Of a DNA stretch of 64,000 bases, positions 19,961 through 29,861 are shown piece after piece (positions within the stretch are counted from its first letter, which is position 1; each line of letters starts with the position of its first letter). Origin of the DNA: Isochrysis galbana (Eukaryota > Haptophyta > Isochrysidales > Isochrysidaceae). The position numbers were made by a program, and so were the translations under genes. The notes below the pieces were generated by a model. That model was not told the origin of the DNA, made no database searches, and was given only the letters and a program-made list of their open reading frames with translations. The stretch covers positions 186,001 to 250,000 of the forward strand of contig CM030938.1 in the NCBI GenBank assembly GCA_018136815.1. Direction: 5' to 3'.

Positions 19961-20308
19961 GCGTCGGCTCTGGGACATGTGCTTACCATCACTACATTAG
20001 CCTTAACTGAAAGTCTTGTGGCCTGTAGCTCGTCGAAATTTTCACCTTTTTTTAGTGTATGACCGCCCTATACTCCTACCCTATACTTTGTTCTTGGAGC
20101 AAGCACAATCACACTTGGCACTTGGGACTCGGGACTGCTTGCGATACATGGACGTCAGTAAAACAAAACTCATTTGGAGACTGTCAGTTTCACCTAGCAC
20201 CATACATTCCGCCGTCGTCTCTCACCTGCGCCGTCCCAACCACCTGACTGTCTGCTCACGCTCGGAGCAGCAGCCCCACACGTTTGCCGAGGTGTTGCTC
20301 CTACCGAA

Positions 20309-21463
20309 ATGGCGGGACGCCTCTTCAATGAGAGCCTCTGGAACGACTGGCGAGGCAAAGACCCCCCCACGGCCCAGCAACTAAGGTCAGATCAATTGGG
20401 ATCCAGAAGAACACGTGATGCACAGGATGTTGCGCATGATGAGATGTTTGGCTTGCCCAAGCCCAGGAATAGCTCGCCGGGGAAGTTCGGAAGGCGGCAA
20501 TCGGATATTCATGCCTCACCGACCGGGGGTGTGCCTAATCCGGTGCCTTCGCCCGACAATGGGTTCACTAAATTGGACGCCCGTGCGCGGCATGAGGAGA
20601 TGCAAAGGGAAGCAATTTTGGCACCTGCAACCTTTGGTAGGCGCCGAAATCCTGAAATCGGAGCCTACTTTGATGGTACAGTTGTCAACATGCACAAGAA
20701 TTATGGCGAGATGACCCAGCGAGCGGCTGGGCGAGAGGAACGCGTGGCGGGCACTGGGGCACAAGTGATCTATAGCGGACAGCGCCACAAGACACAAGAG
20801 TACTCGCCGCCGCAGCGCATGAATCGCTCCGACACCGAGCTGTTCCCAGCACAGCCAGTAGCCTCTCACCCAGCAGATTGTTCCAGTCCCACGAAAGAAG
20901 TGTATTACGGGCGACCCCGCACAGATGTGGTGGGGGGTCCCGGTGGTCCAGGATGGACGAATGGTCATTTGTCAAGTGGCTATGAACGCGACTCGTATGG
21001 CCGGACCAGTGAAATGACAATGCTCATCGACCATGTCAACAAGCACGACCTCAGCTACCAACCACCACCGGAACCCGACCGGACATGGAAGCTTGGAGCG
21101 CCGCCAGTACACCACTTCAGCTTCGAGGACCGAGGCCGTGCTCGAATGTTTCCATATAAAGAATCAGATGTAACAACTTTCACAAAGCGAGAGCCTCACA
21201 ACTATAGCGTGAATGGAGGGGACGAGGAGAGGTACATGGCTCACATTCCAACTGATGTGACGGACCCGCATGCCTACGAACGGAGTCGGGGACGGTTGCT
21301 GCCTAGCGTGAGAGACAACGCATACTCAATAAATTTGGGAGCCGGCGCGTTGTCGCCAAACAACTCGAGCAAGAATCAGGGGATGTTCTGGACACAACCC
21401 AACGGTGCAAGCACGGGGCTTGCTGCCCAAAGTGAGTTCGGGCGCCCGACGCCATCTTACTGA
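20309..21463 (+). CDS. Hypothetical disordered protein, 384 aa
   Basis: A single long frame begins MAGRLFNESLWNDWRGKDPP and ends GRPTPSY. It is rich in Arg, Pro, Gly, Asn, Tyr and His and has no transmembrane segment. Repeated short motifs occur: F/Y-G-R-R (KFGRRQ, TFGRRR, YYGRPR, SYGRTS) and Tyr/Phe-containing linkers. Such spaced aromatic motifs are common in microtubule- and flagellum-associated proteins, but that role is speculation here. The uninterrupted frame and even composition support a real gene. I do not recognise a homologue. Confidence 0.6.
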   Translation: MAGRLFNESLWNDWRGKDPPTAQQLRSDQLGSRRTRDAQDVAHDEMFGLPKPRNSSPGKFGRRQSDIHASPTGGVPNPVPSPDNGFTKLDARARHEEMQREAILAPATFGRRRNPEIGAYFDGTVVNMHKNYGEMTQRAAGREERVAGTGAQVIYSGQRHKTQEYSPPQRMNRSDTELFPAQPVASHPADCSSPTKEVYYGRPRTDVVGGPGGPGWTNGHLSSGYERDSYGRTSEMTMLIDHVNKHDLSYQPPPEPDRTWKLGAPPVHHFSFEDRGRARMFPYKESDVTTFTKREPHNYSVNGGDEERYMAHIPTDVTDPHAYERSRGRLLPSVRDNAYSINLGAGALSPNNSSKNQGMFWTQPNGASTGLAAQSEFGRPTPSY

Positions 21464-22769
21464 CAATCTGTTTAGATAGGGCCCATTTTGCTCGTTGAGA
21501 TGCCGAGATGCTTGAGGCGCGTGTGGTAAGTCGCATAACCCTGGAAAATAGAGCAGAGCACTAAGTGTTGTCACACGAAAAGTTAGTGTATTGGGCGATG
21601 TCGCATGCCGATGCACTTCATGGCGCTAGGTAGTTTGTGCGCGGATGTGGTTGCGCCGTCTTTTAAGGGTTCTTTGCCCAAACTATACACCTTGCCGCTC
21701 CTCAAACATACGGATAAACATCCTCACTTCAAACACATAACGCGCCTTGGAGGGCTGAGTACCCAGAACAGATTCACGTCCAGCCGCTCGGATGCGTGTA
21801 GCGTGAAGGCTGTGCGGCCAACACCGCGAAGACTCCTGCCATTTGGCGTGGTGTCCTGAGACAACATGAATCTTCGAAGCCTTGGATACCTTAGCGGGCT
21901 TTACACCCGCCCCGATGGCACACCCAGAAAACCAAAGACCAAAGACAGACTATTTGTATTTTGTATACCCCGAGGTGCTCCCACCCCGGCCAGCTTACAG
22001 CTTAATTAAAGGCCCTTTACCTAATGGCATGGAAACACATACTCAGGGACTTCTACAGCAAGCCACGCCGTACTTAGGATGGCGAGAGCTAGAACCCGGA
22101 GGAGAGAGACGACGCGATACCACTTATTCCTGTCTGTGCGTAACTGTCACCCCGTCGGATCGTCCGTCGCCCCGTCGCTCTCTTGTCGGCATTCTCTTCC
22201 TTGTTCGGTCTGTCAGCAGGTTCCTGTGCGTTCCGTGATAAGGATACGTTAGTGTGGAGAGTGTTGACGTGAGTGTAGTGTCATCTCGTCGGTCTATCGG
22301 ACTCTGGCCGTCTGTCGTCTGTCGTTCTTCGTTCGTCGCTCTCGTTCTCGTCCTCGTTCCCGTTCTCGTCCCTCGTTCTCAACACTAACTCAATACCAAA
22401 CCTCTCCACTCCCTCAGCCCTAGCCTATCCATCCCGATCCGCCCAGCCATGTCCGCTCCGTCGTCGCGCTCGCCCTCGCCCAAGCCCGTCCTCCCGCCTT
22501 CCTCTGCTGAGGACTGAGGAGGTGGTCCAGCCCGTCATTCCATCACTCCCGGCCACCTTCGCCGCGCCTTCCGCCGATCGTCTCCCTTCCGAATCATCGC
22601 ATATTGAGCCCGTGGTCATGCTCGATCCGTCATGATAGTGAGGGCGAGGGTGAGTGAGGGTGATGTGGTAGTTTTGTTTTTAGGAGGTCAGTTTTGTTTT
22701 TGCCGCTTGCGAGCTGATACAAGGTACTGATATCAGTGTAAGCTCCAAATCCTTGCGAGCTCGCAAGCT
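21464..22769. other. Intergenic region with repeat fragments
   Basis: It contains the conserved peptide block at 21678-21742. A pyrimidine-rich run of (cgttctcgtc)-like units lies at 22318-22382. A short open frame from 22449 (MSAPSSRSPSPKPVLPPSS, stop soon after) resembles the start of a Ser/Pro-rich gag-like protein. No complete gene is seen. Confidence 0.35.
21678..21742 (+). pseudogene. Conserved 21-residue peptide block, copy 2
   Basis: Encodes KLYTLPLLKHTDKHPHFKHI plus T. It pairs with the minus-strand copy at 9365-9427, with mostly silent nucleotide differences. The flanks do not match, so only this block is kept. Confidence 0.5.
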
Positions 22770-23527
22770 GACGCAACAACTATGCCCCTCCCCTCGATAT
22801 TTGTCCTCCCCCCAGTGCACGCACCGACCCCGCGCACCCCAGCACGTCCTCTCCTCGAGTCCACGCTGGGGGAAAACCCCTTCCGGGTAAAAACAACGCA
22901 GGGGGGGGGGGGCACTCGTGAATGAGAGCCCAGAAGCGCTAATCTCTCTCGCCGAGGCGAGTGGCCGCGGCGAGCCGCGGCCCTTCCCTCCTGGTTCTGG
23001 TGCCCCCGTCTTCTCTTACCCAAACGGGGCGAGAAGACACGTAAACGCCGGAGGGGAGAGCTGCCACTCCCCCCTCCCCTCCCTCTTCCCTCTTCCTCCT
23101 CTCTTCCCTGCGGCTCTGGCCCATGGCGCGCGCCTGCGGCCCCTCTTCAGGTCCCCAGGAGGCCAGCAGGGGCCTGGGAGCCCAGCTCAAGGGGCAGGTG
23201 AGGCTGGGGCATGGCCGTGGCCCCTCCTGCCTCTCCCTCGCTGGCTCTCGAGCCCCTGCCGGTCGACGGGAGCTGGCTGGGGGCTCCTGATCAGGGGGGC
23301 CCAGGGGGAGGAGGGGTTGGTCAGAGCGAGAAGCAGGCCAACGCGGGCCAGGGCGTGCGATCTGTGCCCGACTCTCAGGGAGAGTCTGGGCTGTCTGGGT
23401 GAGTCCCCCCTACATGCCAAGAGGCAGCGCAGGGGGGTGGATGGTTCTCGCCCCCCATGAGGGGAGTCGAGAGAGTGGGGGGGGCGCGAGGCCCCCCTCC
23501 ATGGCGACCAATCATAAGATTTGTCAT
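22770..23527 (-). repeat. GC-rich CAACTAAG-family body, reverse orientation
   Basis: In reverse complement it follows the 10266-11145 element. It has a CGCCATGGAGGGGGG head (variant 5' end aaatcttatgattgg), the cgcgcgccatggg block, the agaagacgggggc block, the aaaccccttccgggtaaa block and the gaggacaaatatcgagggg block near the tail. No flanking target duplication was found. Confidence 0.6.
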
Positions 23528-23637
23528 GTAGTAAACTAGAGAGTAATCTATGACAAGCGGATTTGGCAGGCTGAGAGCACACGGCACACACAAAATCTCA
23601 CAATACTTTATTCTCGCTTGTTTTCTCGTCCTTCGCT

Positions 23638-25430
23638 TCACGACCGGGAGAAGCGTGGCACCCCCGCTGGTATCACCGAAGGCATTTGCTCTGCCTTCTG
23701 AACGAGCCCACTTGCAGGCCTTGATGACGGTGGGCTTCCTTCCGGCACGAGAGAAAGGGCAGGCACCGAGCCCTCATTAGTTGGGCCACTATGATCCACC
23801 GACTTGCTAAAAGGTGCCATCGGCACGAGGAAGCGTCGGAGCATTTCATAGGCACGTAAGGGCTGATCTTGTGGCACCATGTGCCCGCAGCCACGCAGCA
23901 CGACATAAGAGAGCGTCGGGGAGGAGCTTCCAGCTGGACCACGAATTCGTGGGCCCTTCATCGACTTTGCTTGCCGGACGTATCCCGCTAGATCGGACGT
24001 TTCGTCGGTGGGCTTCATGAACATGGGCAACGTAGGAGCAGAAGCGTACTCCCTCGCACCTGACCATTGGAGCTTATCCATCGCGCGCTGTGTGCCAGAT
24101 GGACCGAGTATTATGTCGTTTTGACCCGAATAGATTAGTACATGGTAGTGCTCCATGAGGACCTGAACGGGAAGAGGAGGGCCTCATGTCACACCGTCTC
24201 AGTAAACGAGGGTGCACATTGCTCGTAGACGAGCGGTCAAGGCAAGGATGTCAATTTTTGCGAACTTTCTGGCAAGTGAGCGATGTGCCAAAGCCGCACC
24301 TCGAGCCAAGGTACAACACCCACCACCCAGTCTCCGATCAATTTGGTCTCAACGCTTTGATTGTAAATGGTGTAATTTGTGCTTCCTACATGAAGCGCCT
24401 CTGCAACCTGGGGAGTATTCAACCATCGCGGAAACGCCTCTCCTGCTCCCAAACCAATCGATGGCCTCGTGGCAAAGTTGAAATAATTGCGGCCCATCTT
24501 GGTGGTGTTAGCGTAGTATGTGTTTGGAAAGTAGTCGCCGTTGAGCTCCTCATCGAACACATGGAATGCTCCCACAGCGTCGCCTCGTGCCAGAGCTGCG
24601 TGAAACTTCTCGTCGTACTCACCATATTTTTGGACATCTCTTGTATCCGCCATCCCAAGAGAGAAGAGGAGCGGGCCGAAACCTGTCATCTGCGATGGCG
24701 GGTCGAATGCGCCATCACCGATGGCAATCCCCATCAGGTTGATCTTGCGGTGGGCGGAGGCGCCTATATTACGCATATGGATCGTGTGTGCGACGGCAGG
24801 AATGTATTTTCCCGCGTATGATTCACCCGTCGCGTAGAAAGGATTCGCGCGTAGGTTGGGGAATAGATCAAAGAATTGTTGCAACGCCTCGTACAGATCA
24901 GCACCAATCGTGGTCTGGTTGGTGGCCATCCGTCTTTCCACCCCTGTGAAGGAGAAGCCGGTGCCGAGCGGATTGTCCAGTGCGAGCAGGTGGGCATCCA
25001 GGTTCCAGTGGACGGCTCGTGGTACGATTTCTAGCGTATCTGAGATGCCGAAAGGGCCGAGCTCGGTGAAGAACCCGATAAGAGAGGAGGCGCCCGGGCC
25101 ACCATTCAGCCAGAGCAACACTGGCGCATCCTCGCGCCTTGAGGCAGCCTTTGAGAAGAGGAAGTAAGTATGGCTGTTGGTGGGTGCATCGATGGTGAAG
25201 AAGCCAGAGTAGAGCTCCGTCGCATTGTAGCCATTTAGCACGACCCTAGAAGCCTGTTGAGCGAGCTTCGGGCTGTGTGGAAGCATCGGCGTCACGATGT
25301 TGCGTTCATCACGCACAGCAGCCATCCCGGTGCACAGGCCCAGCAGCAGCGTCGACATCCGTTTGGGCGTGACGAGAGTAGACCCTCGGGGTCTGGCTCC
25401 TGTGACGCTCACGCTGCGGCTGCCAGTCAA
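23638..25430 (-). CDS. Serine carboxypeptidase (peptidase family S10, CPVL-like)
   Basis: Two exons, 25430-24300 and 24162-23638, are separated by a 137-bp intron (donor gtgcgg, acceptor gttcag, phase 0); the product is 551 aa. The junction PWLE|VLMEHYHVLIYSGQ lines up with the continuous family sequence. The catalytic triad is visible: Ser204 in GESYAGKYIP, Asp393 in YSGQNDII and His471 in GCGHMVPQDQP. The substrate-binding WLNGGPGASS and the NPLGTGFSF block are also present. Met25 followed by STLLLGLCTGMAAV looks like a signal peptide, so secretion or vacuolar/lysosomal targeting is likely. The C-terminal 60 residues are a Ser/Pro-rich extension. The enzyme removes C-terminal residues from peptides at acid pH. 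Confidence 0.92.
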
Positions 25431-26093
25431 GCCTAATTACCTCCCCCCCCCTCCCTCTGCCTGGCGCGCGAGGCGAGGGCCGCCGGTTCCTTCGCTCACG
25501 CGGCCCGACCGCGTCCGGAGGGGATGGGCGGTCTCAGTAGAGAGGGACGGGCGTGAGTTCTCATGGGGACGGCCGATTTCTCCTTCTCCTCCGGCACCTA
25601 GGAATACTAGAGTAGTTGTACTCTGAACCTCTCTTCCGCCCCCCCCCCCCCCCCCCCCCCCCGCCCCTCTCCGCCTCCTCCCCTCCCTGCTCCCTTCCCT
25701 TCCCGCCCTGTCTTCAGCTCCTACAAGACCCCCCCCCCCCGTCCACATACTCCATGAACTCGTTGTTCTTCTGAACCCGAGGCGTTCCCCTCGCGAGCTC
25801 AAGCTAGAGAGAGAGTGGATACTCCTACGTAATCTACTCTGGTAGGAGTACTCCCAGCGATTAGTTGAAAGTTGAAAGTACGAGAAGAGACTATATTGTA
25901 GAAGGAGAGGTAAAATGACGACGAAAGGGCACCCCCAAGGGAGTGAATTATCTCCTCGAGAGATCATGAGAAAATACTTTATGGGAAGGCCACGACAGAG
26001 GAGAAAGCGGGGGAGGTTGAGGAGAACAGGTGATGAGGAGAGAGAGAAAGTGGACTAGCAGGTACGCGTAGGGAGGAGAGGCGAGGAGCGGCG
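25431..26093. promoter_or_regulatory. Upstream region of the carboxypeptidase; homopolymer-rich
   Basis: Contains C runs of up to about 24 at 25638-25662 and another at 25730. Paired motifs actcctac / gtaggagtactc lie at 25819-25853, resembling the motif 50 bp before the EEP gene. No ORF is convincing. Confidence 0.35.
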
Positions 26094-26348
26094 ATGGCTT
26101 GCCTTGGCCAGCATGGCTGCACGCTCGAGTCGCACCCGGAGCTCCTCGCGTGGGCTCGTGCCGCGACAGTGCAGCAGATGAAGCAGAAGGAGTCATCGAA
26201 CTCGCACATAGGCTCCAAGCGCGTAGCCACAGAGGCACAGATCGGACAGGGGCCCACCTTTGATGAAGAGCCACCCGCCGTGTTGAAGCGCTCTCGCACC
26301 TGGACCTTGCCCAATCTCTCTGCGCAGCCATCGAATGAGACGTGCTGA
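26094..26348 (+). CDS. Small hypothetical protein, 84 aa
   Basis: Complete frame MACLGQHGCTLESHPELLAW to NLSAQPSNETC. It has a helical segment (HPELLAWARAATVQQMKQKE) and a basic KRSRTWT patch. The composition is protein-like, but there is no recognised domain. It could also be the first exon of a longer gene. Confidence 0.35.
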   Translation: MACLGQHGCTLESHPELLAWARAATVQQMKQKESSNSHIGSKRVATEAQIGQGPTFDEEPPAVLKRSRTWTLPNLSAQPSNETC

Positions 26349-27405
26349 TGAAATCAGACCATTCTACATAGTGACGACGTCACCCTGGTGTCGCCTTCTT
26401 CTCCATTACCTCGCATGTTCTCCCTTGTGAGCTCTACCCAGGAGAATGGGCAGGTTGCATTTGTACCAATACGGGAAGTGAACCATCAGCAGGCAGCTAC
26501 CGAATCAAGGACATGAGCTCTGAAGCCAATGTATCTTCACTCGAAGGCCATTGTTCTTTCTTTGTTGATTTGGGACGGAAATACTCTTGTGCCGACAACA
26601 CGGACACATATGATCACCACATGTGCCACACGTGCATGTGCTGTATGCAAATTTTTGACCCAAGACCTGTGCAATATGTCTTATTTGACGAATGTATGAC
26701 GCCATCGTGATTGTTTTGGCTGTTCTCGTGTGTGGATTAGGTGCCAACAAATTGCATTCTGTGGAGAGTGGTGCACGATCGGGCTGTGCTGCATGTGAAA
26801 TGTGAACTATGGAATATGGCCATGTGTATGTACATAATTAAGTTCTTCCCAGGGATGAGCGCGTGTGCAGTTGGGGCAATGTGTGATTGTGCTCTTCTCC
26901 TACTCTATACTCTGCCTCTGCCCCCCCCCCCCCCCCCCGTCAGAACGTACAAGACCCAACGGCCAATAACGCTCGTGCGTGACGGACGTGGACGTGGGCA
27001 AACTTCAATTAACCTTGCGAGCTTCAAGTTCGAACTTCGAACGACTCGTAGACTTGAACTTGACTAGAACTTGAATAAACTCGTCGAAAATTGTAAGTTG
27101 GTGTTGGTAGCCTGGTCACTGGCCACTCACTATGGAGTCGGAAAGGGCACCACTCAGAATGTCGGGTATTAAGTATTAAGGCGTGGAACAAGAACAAGAT
27201 ACCCAGATATCGAGCTATCGAGGAGCAAAATCAGCTATCGTTATCTAACTAGATAGCAGTCGTAGCAAAAGGCGCAATCAGTATTTACAAGGTTGATAAT
27301 TGATAACGGGGTCTCGCTGAGGGCCAGCGGTGCGCGCCGTTCAAGGGCAAGGGCCCATGCGGCTAAGTGCTAAGTAAGAAGTAAGGGCGCGTAGGTAGGA
27401 CAGTG
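26349..27405. other. Intergenic, no gene seen
   Basis: Includes a C run at 26923-26938. Positions 27000-27075 carry repeated cttgaac/gttcgaa words (aagttcgaacttcgaacg and aacttgactagaacttgaat). Near the end, gccaagtgccaagtgccaag marks the point at which the sequence repeated after the gap begins. Confidence 0.35.
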
Positions 27406-27501
27406 CCAAGTGCCAAGTGCCAAGCAGACTACAATTATTCTTTACACACTACACCCTGTTAGTGTAGACTAGTATGTGATGCTACCAACCCACACTTCAC
27501 A

Positions 27502-27504
27502 CTT

Positions 27505-27542
<38 letters not shown>

Positions 27543-27571
27543 GCACGCACGCACGCACGCACGCACGCAGA
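27502..27571 (+). repeat. (GCAC)n microsatellite
   Basis: About 17 tetranucleotide units with one gcgc interruption. The repeated flank at 39058-39127 has a slightly different number of units. Confidence 0.9.
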
Positions 27572-27892
27572 GGAGGCTGGGGCTGGGCCCTGGCCTCCCC
27601 TGCCTCTCCCTCGCTGGCGCTCCTGAGCCTCTGGGGCCCCCACTCTTAGGCCGGTCACTCACGCTTTTTAACAACTATTTTCCATCCCTCCTGGGTGTCC
27701 AAGGATTCCCCAGGGACCCCCCTTACCTGCCCCCCCTCCCCCCCCCCCCCCCCGCGAACCCCCTCTACCCCACGAAAATCCATGGCGTCGGTGAGTGACT
27801 CCCCCGCCTTGTCCGGCCCATGGAGGTCTATTTTGGGAGAATGGGAGGATTGCGCGCGTGAGGGAATCAAAGCAGTGAATGTCGGGCGAATC

Positions 27893-28192
27893 CCCATAAG
27901 AAACGCGGAGGTTCCGCGTCGGCCGATCGCCGGCTGTCGGCCTCGCAATGGCTGCCAGCTGGTGAGGAGCCCAAGCTCAAGCGCCTCGCGAGGGATGTGG
28001 GAGGTCCCTGGTGGGTCGCACGCTCGATCTCGAGGGTCGCACAGTCCGGTAGTGACATATCCCCGCCCATCGCGCCGCAGGCATACGATAATTCGACACG
28101 GCCCGACCTCCATGAGGCCGGCCCCTGGGACGCTGGCGAGCGCTGGCGAGCGCTGCCAGAAGTTCAGGCCCTCATGGAGGCCGTTCGCCGAG
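27893..28192 (+). pseudogene. 5' portion of a host gene interrupted by the retrotransposon
   Basis: One frame reads as real protein: RLSASQWLPAGEEPKLKRLA, then WDAGERWRALPEVQALMEAV. It stops being host sequence at the CCGAG target site (28188-28192). Across the insertion, the frame would continue at 53648 as GERIEPRAHVQ if a 7-bp ATTGAGC duplication there were absent. Upstream exon structure (possible donor gtgagt near 27796, acceptor aaagcag near 27873) is uncertain. Function unknown. Confidence 0.5.
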
Positions 28193-29597
28193 TGTCAGAG
28201 CAAGGCTCATCTCACTCTTGGAGATGGCCTGCGAGGGCGCGCCGGCAGCTAGCGCGGAATGCGGTTCTTGCGGGGAGCTCATGGAGCTTTCCTCGGGGGT
28301 GACTACGGGCATGGTGATCGACGCACGACGCACGACGCACGGAGGGCGCGGAAGTGTGGAAGGAGGCTTGTGGGAGGTGGTGGCAGGCGACTGGGGGTGG
28401 CTCAGGCGCGTGCTTGGCTGGTATTGACTCGTTGACTCGGGGTATAGACTCGGGAACTCGGGGGGACTCGCTTGGGAACACGGTGGGACTCGACGAAGTT
28501 GCTACAAAAACACTCACAAGAAACCCAAACCCCAACGACCTTGGGCTCAGAAAACTAACGTAAACACTCCGGAATCATACGATAAACAAACCCTCCCCGT
28601 GCGACAAAGGCTGAGGTCGCGATCGCTCGTCATGCGCGAAGAAATACGGAAAGAGAGCGCAAAACTACGCAAACGAAGGGTTCAAACTATCGTTAAAGTG
28701 AAAACTCGTCCGCTGAAGCCAACGCGGAGGGTCGAGGAGAGGTCCAAACTCGCGCGGGGGGAAGAAGGCGATGTGCAGAGAGACCTTCTAGACAAGCGAC
28801 GAGCAAGGGGCGACGAAACAAGACGCGAGACGCGGGGCGCGTGCCATTCGTTCTTCCTTTCTTTCACCGAAAACGCGGCGAAACTAACGTTAAACATCGG
28901 TACCCCCTCCGCGAGAATCGCGAAGAAGAACGGACGAGATGGAGGCAATCATCGAAGGAATCGCGAGAGGGAGGAATCGAAGCGAGGGGGGGGAAACAGC
29001 GCGCGCGGGGGGGGGAACGAACGACGGCCGGAGGAAACGAACCGCGCGCGGAGGAGAAGAACCTCGCGCGGGGGGGGGGGGAATAATATAACGGCCGGAG
29101 GCGACGGATGGCACGCCGAGAGGAAGAACCTGCCGCGGGGGGCGAGGGACCGAGGGCACGGCGGGGCAGCGTGGGAGGGCGCGAGGGTGATCTCGGAGCG
29201 AGATCGCGTCCTTTCCCTCGCGGAGCGCAGAGAGACCCCCACGGAACATCCTGGGACCGGAGAATGTTTTGGACGAAACTTCCCTCCGTCGGCCGAGGAG
29301 AGGAGGACGGAGAGAGAGAGAGAGAGAGTCTCGCAGAGCAACTGCGGAACGAGAAGTCGAAGTCATGCCGGTTTATTACCTTAAACGAGCCAACAATTAT
29401 AGTAACAGCAAAAACAAAATTCGAATCGCAAATTTCGAGACCAAAATCTGCAAACCTGGACTTGAGACCATGGGGAATCCGAATCTGTGTGTCTTGTGCG
29501 TCAGTGGCAACACGGGGAACTGTTCAATTGTAATTGTGAGCGCGTACCTTACACGAATATTCATGCCTACAGCCTTCAGATGGGCAGGAATACAACA
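28193..29597 (-). repeat. 3' LTR of the left (duplicate) chromovirus copy
   Basis: A 1,405-bp LTR with TG...CA ends in both readings (tgtcagagc ... atacaaca). Its left border is the CCGAG target duplication. Its right border is followed by ccccccgactt, i.e. a G-run polypurine tract on the element's sense strand. It is essentially identical to the LTR at 52239-53642 apart from G-run length. Confidence 0.9.
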
Positions 29598-29861
29598 CCC
29601 CCCGACTTAAATCGAGACGTCTCCCGATGTCGAGCCAAGAGAGTTCATTTAACCATACGAGACGAGAGACTTAGAAGAGGAGGATTAACCCATGGATCCA
29701 AAGCGAGCACAAAATCGGCAGCTTAGCGCGGCGGCCCCCGATTTCGTACGCCACGTCCTACCACGTTCTCCCTTTTACAGGAGTTTTGCTCGGGCAGTTG
29801 CGCTGGGTCAGGCGCTGACGCGACGCTAATCATCCACTTCCGGTCGACTTAGCACTTAGCG

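Noticed and set aside
27010-27070. A tRNA B-box-like gttcgaac motif
   Set aside because: No acceptor stem, anticodon arm or A box can be drawn around it; it is part of a local cttgaac/gttcgaa repeat.
27502-27571. GCAC repeat as a CRISPR-like or coding repeat
   Set aside because: It is a simple tetranucleotide microsatellite without spacers.
28599-29384. Charged 261-codon plus-strand frame inside the LTR (also 52645 and 40135)
   Set aside because: It lies wholly within the LTR, is broken by G-run length changes between LTR copies, and is Arg/Glu-biased as expected from purine-rich DNA.
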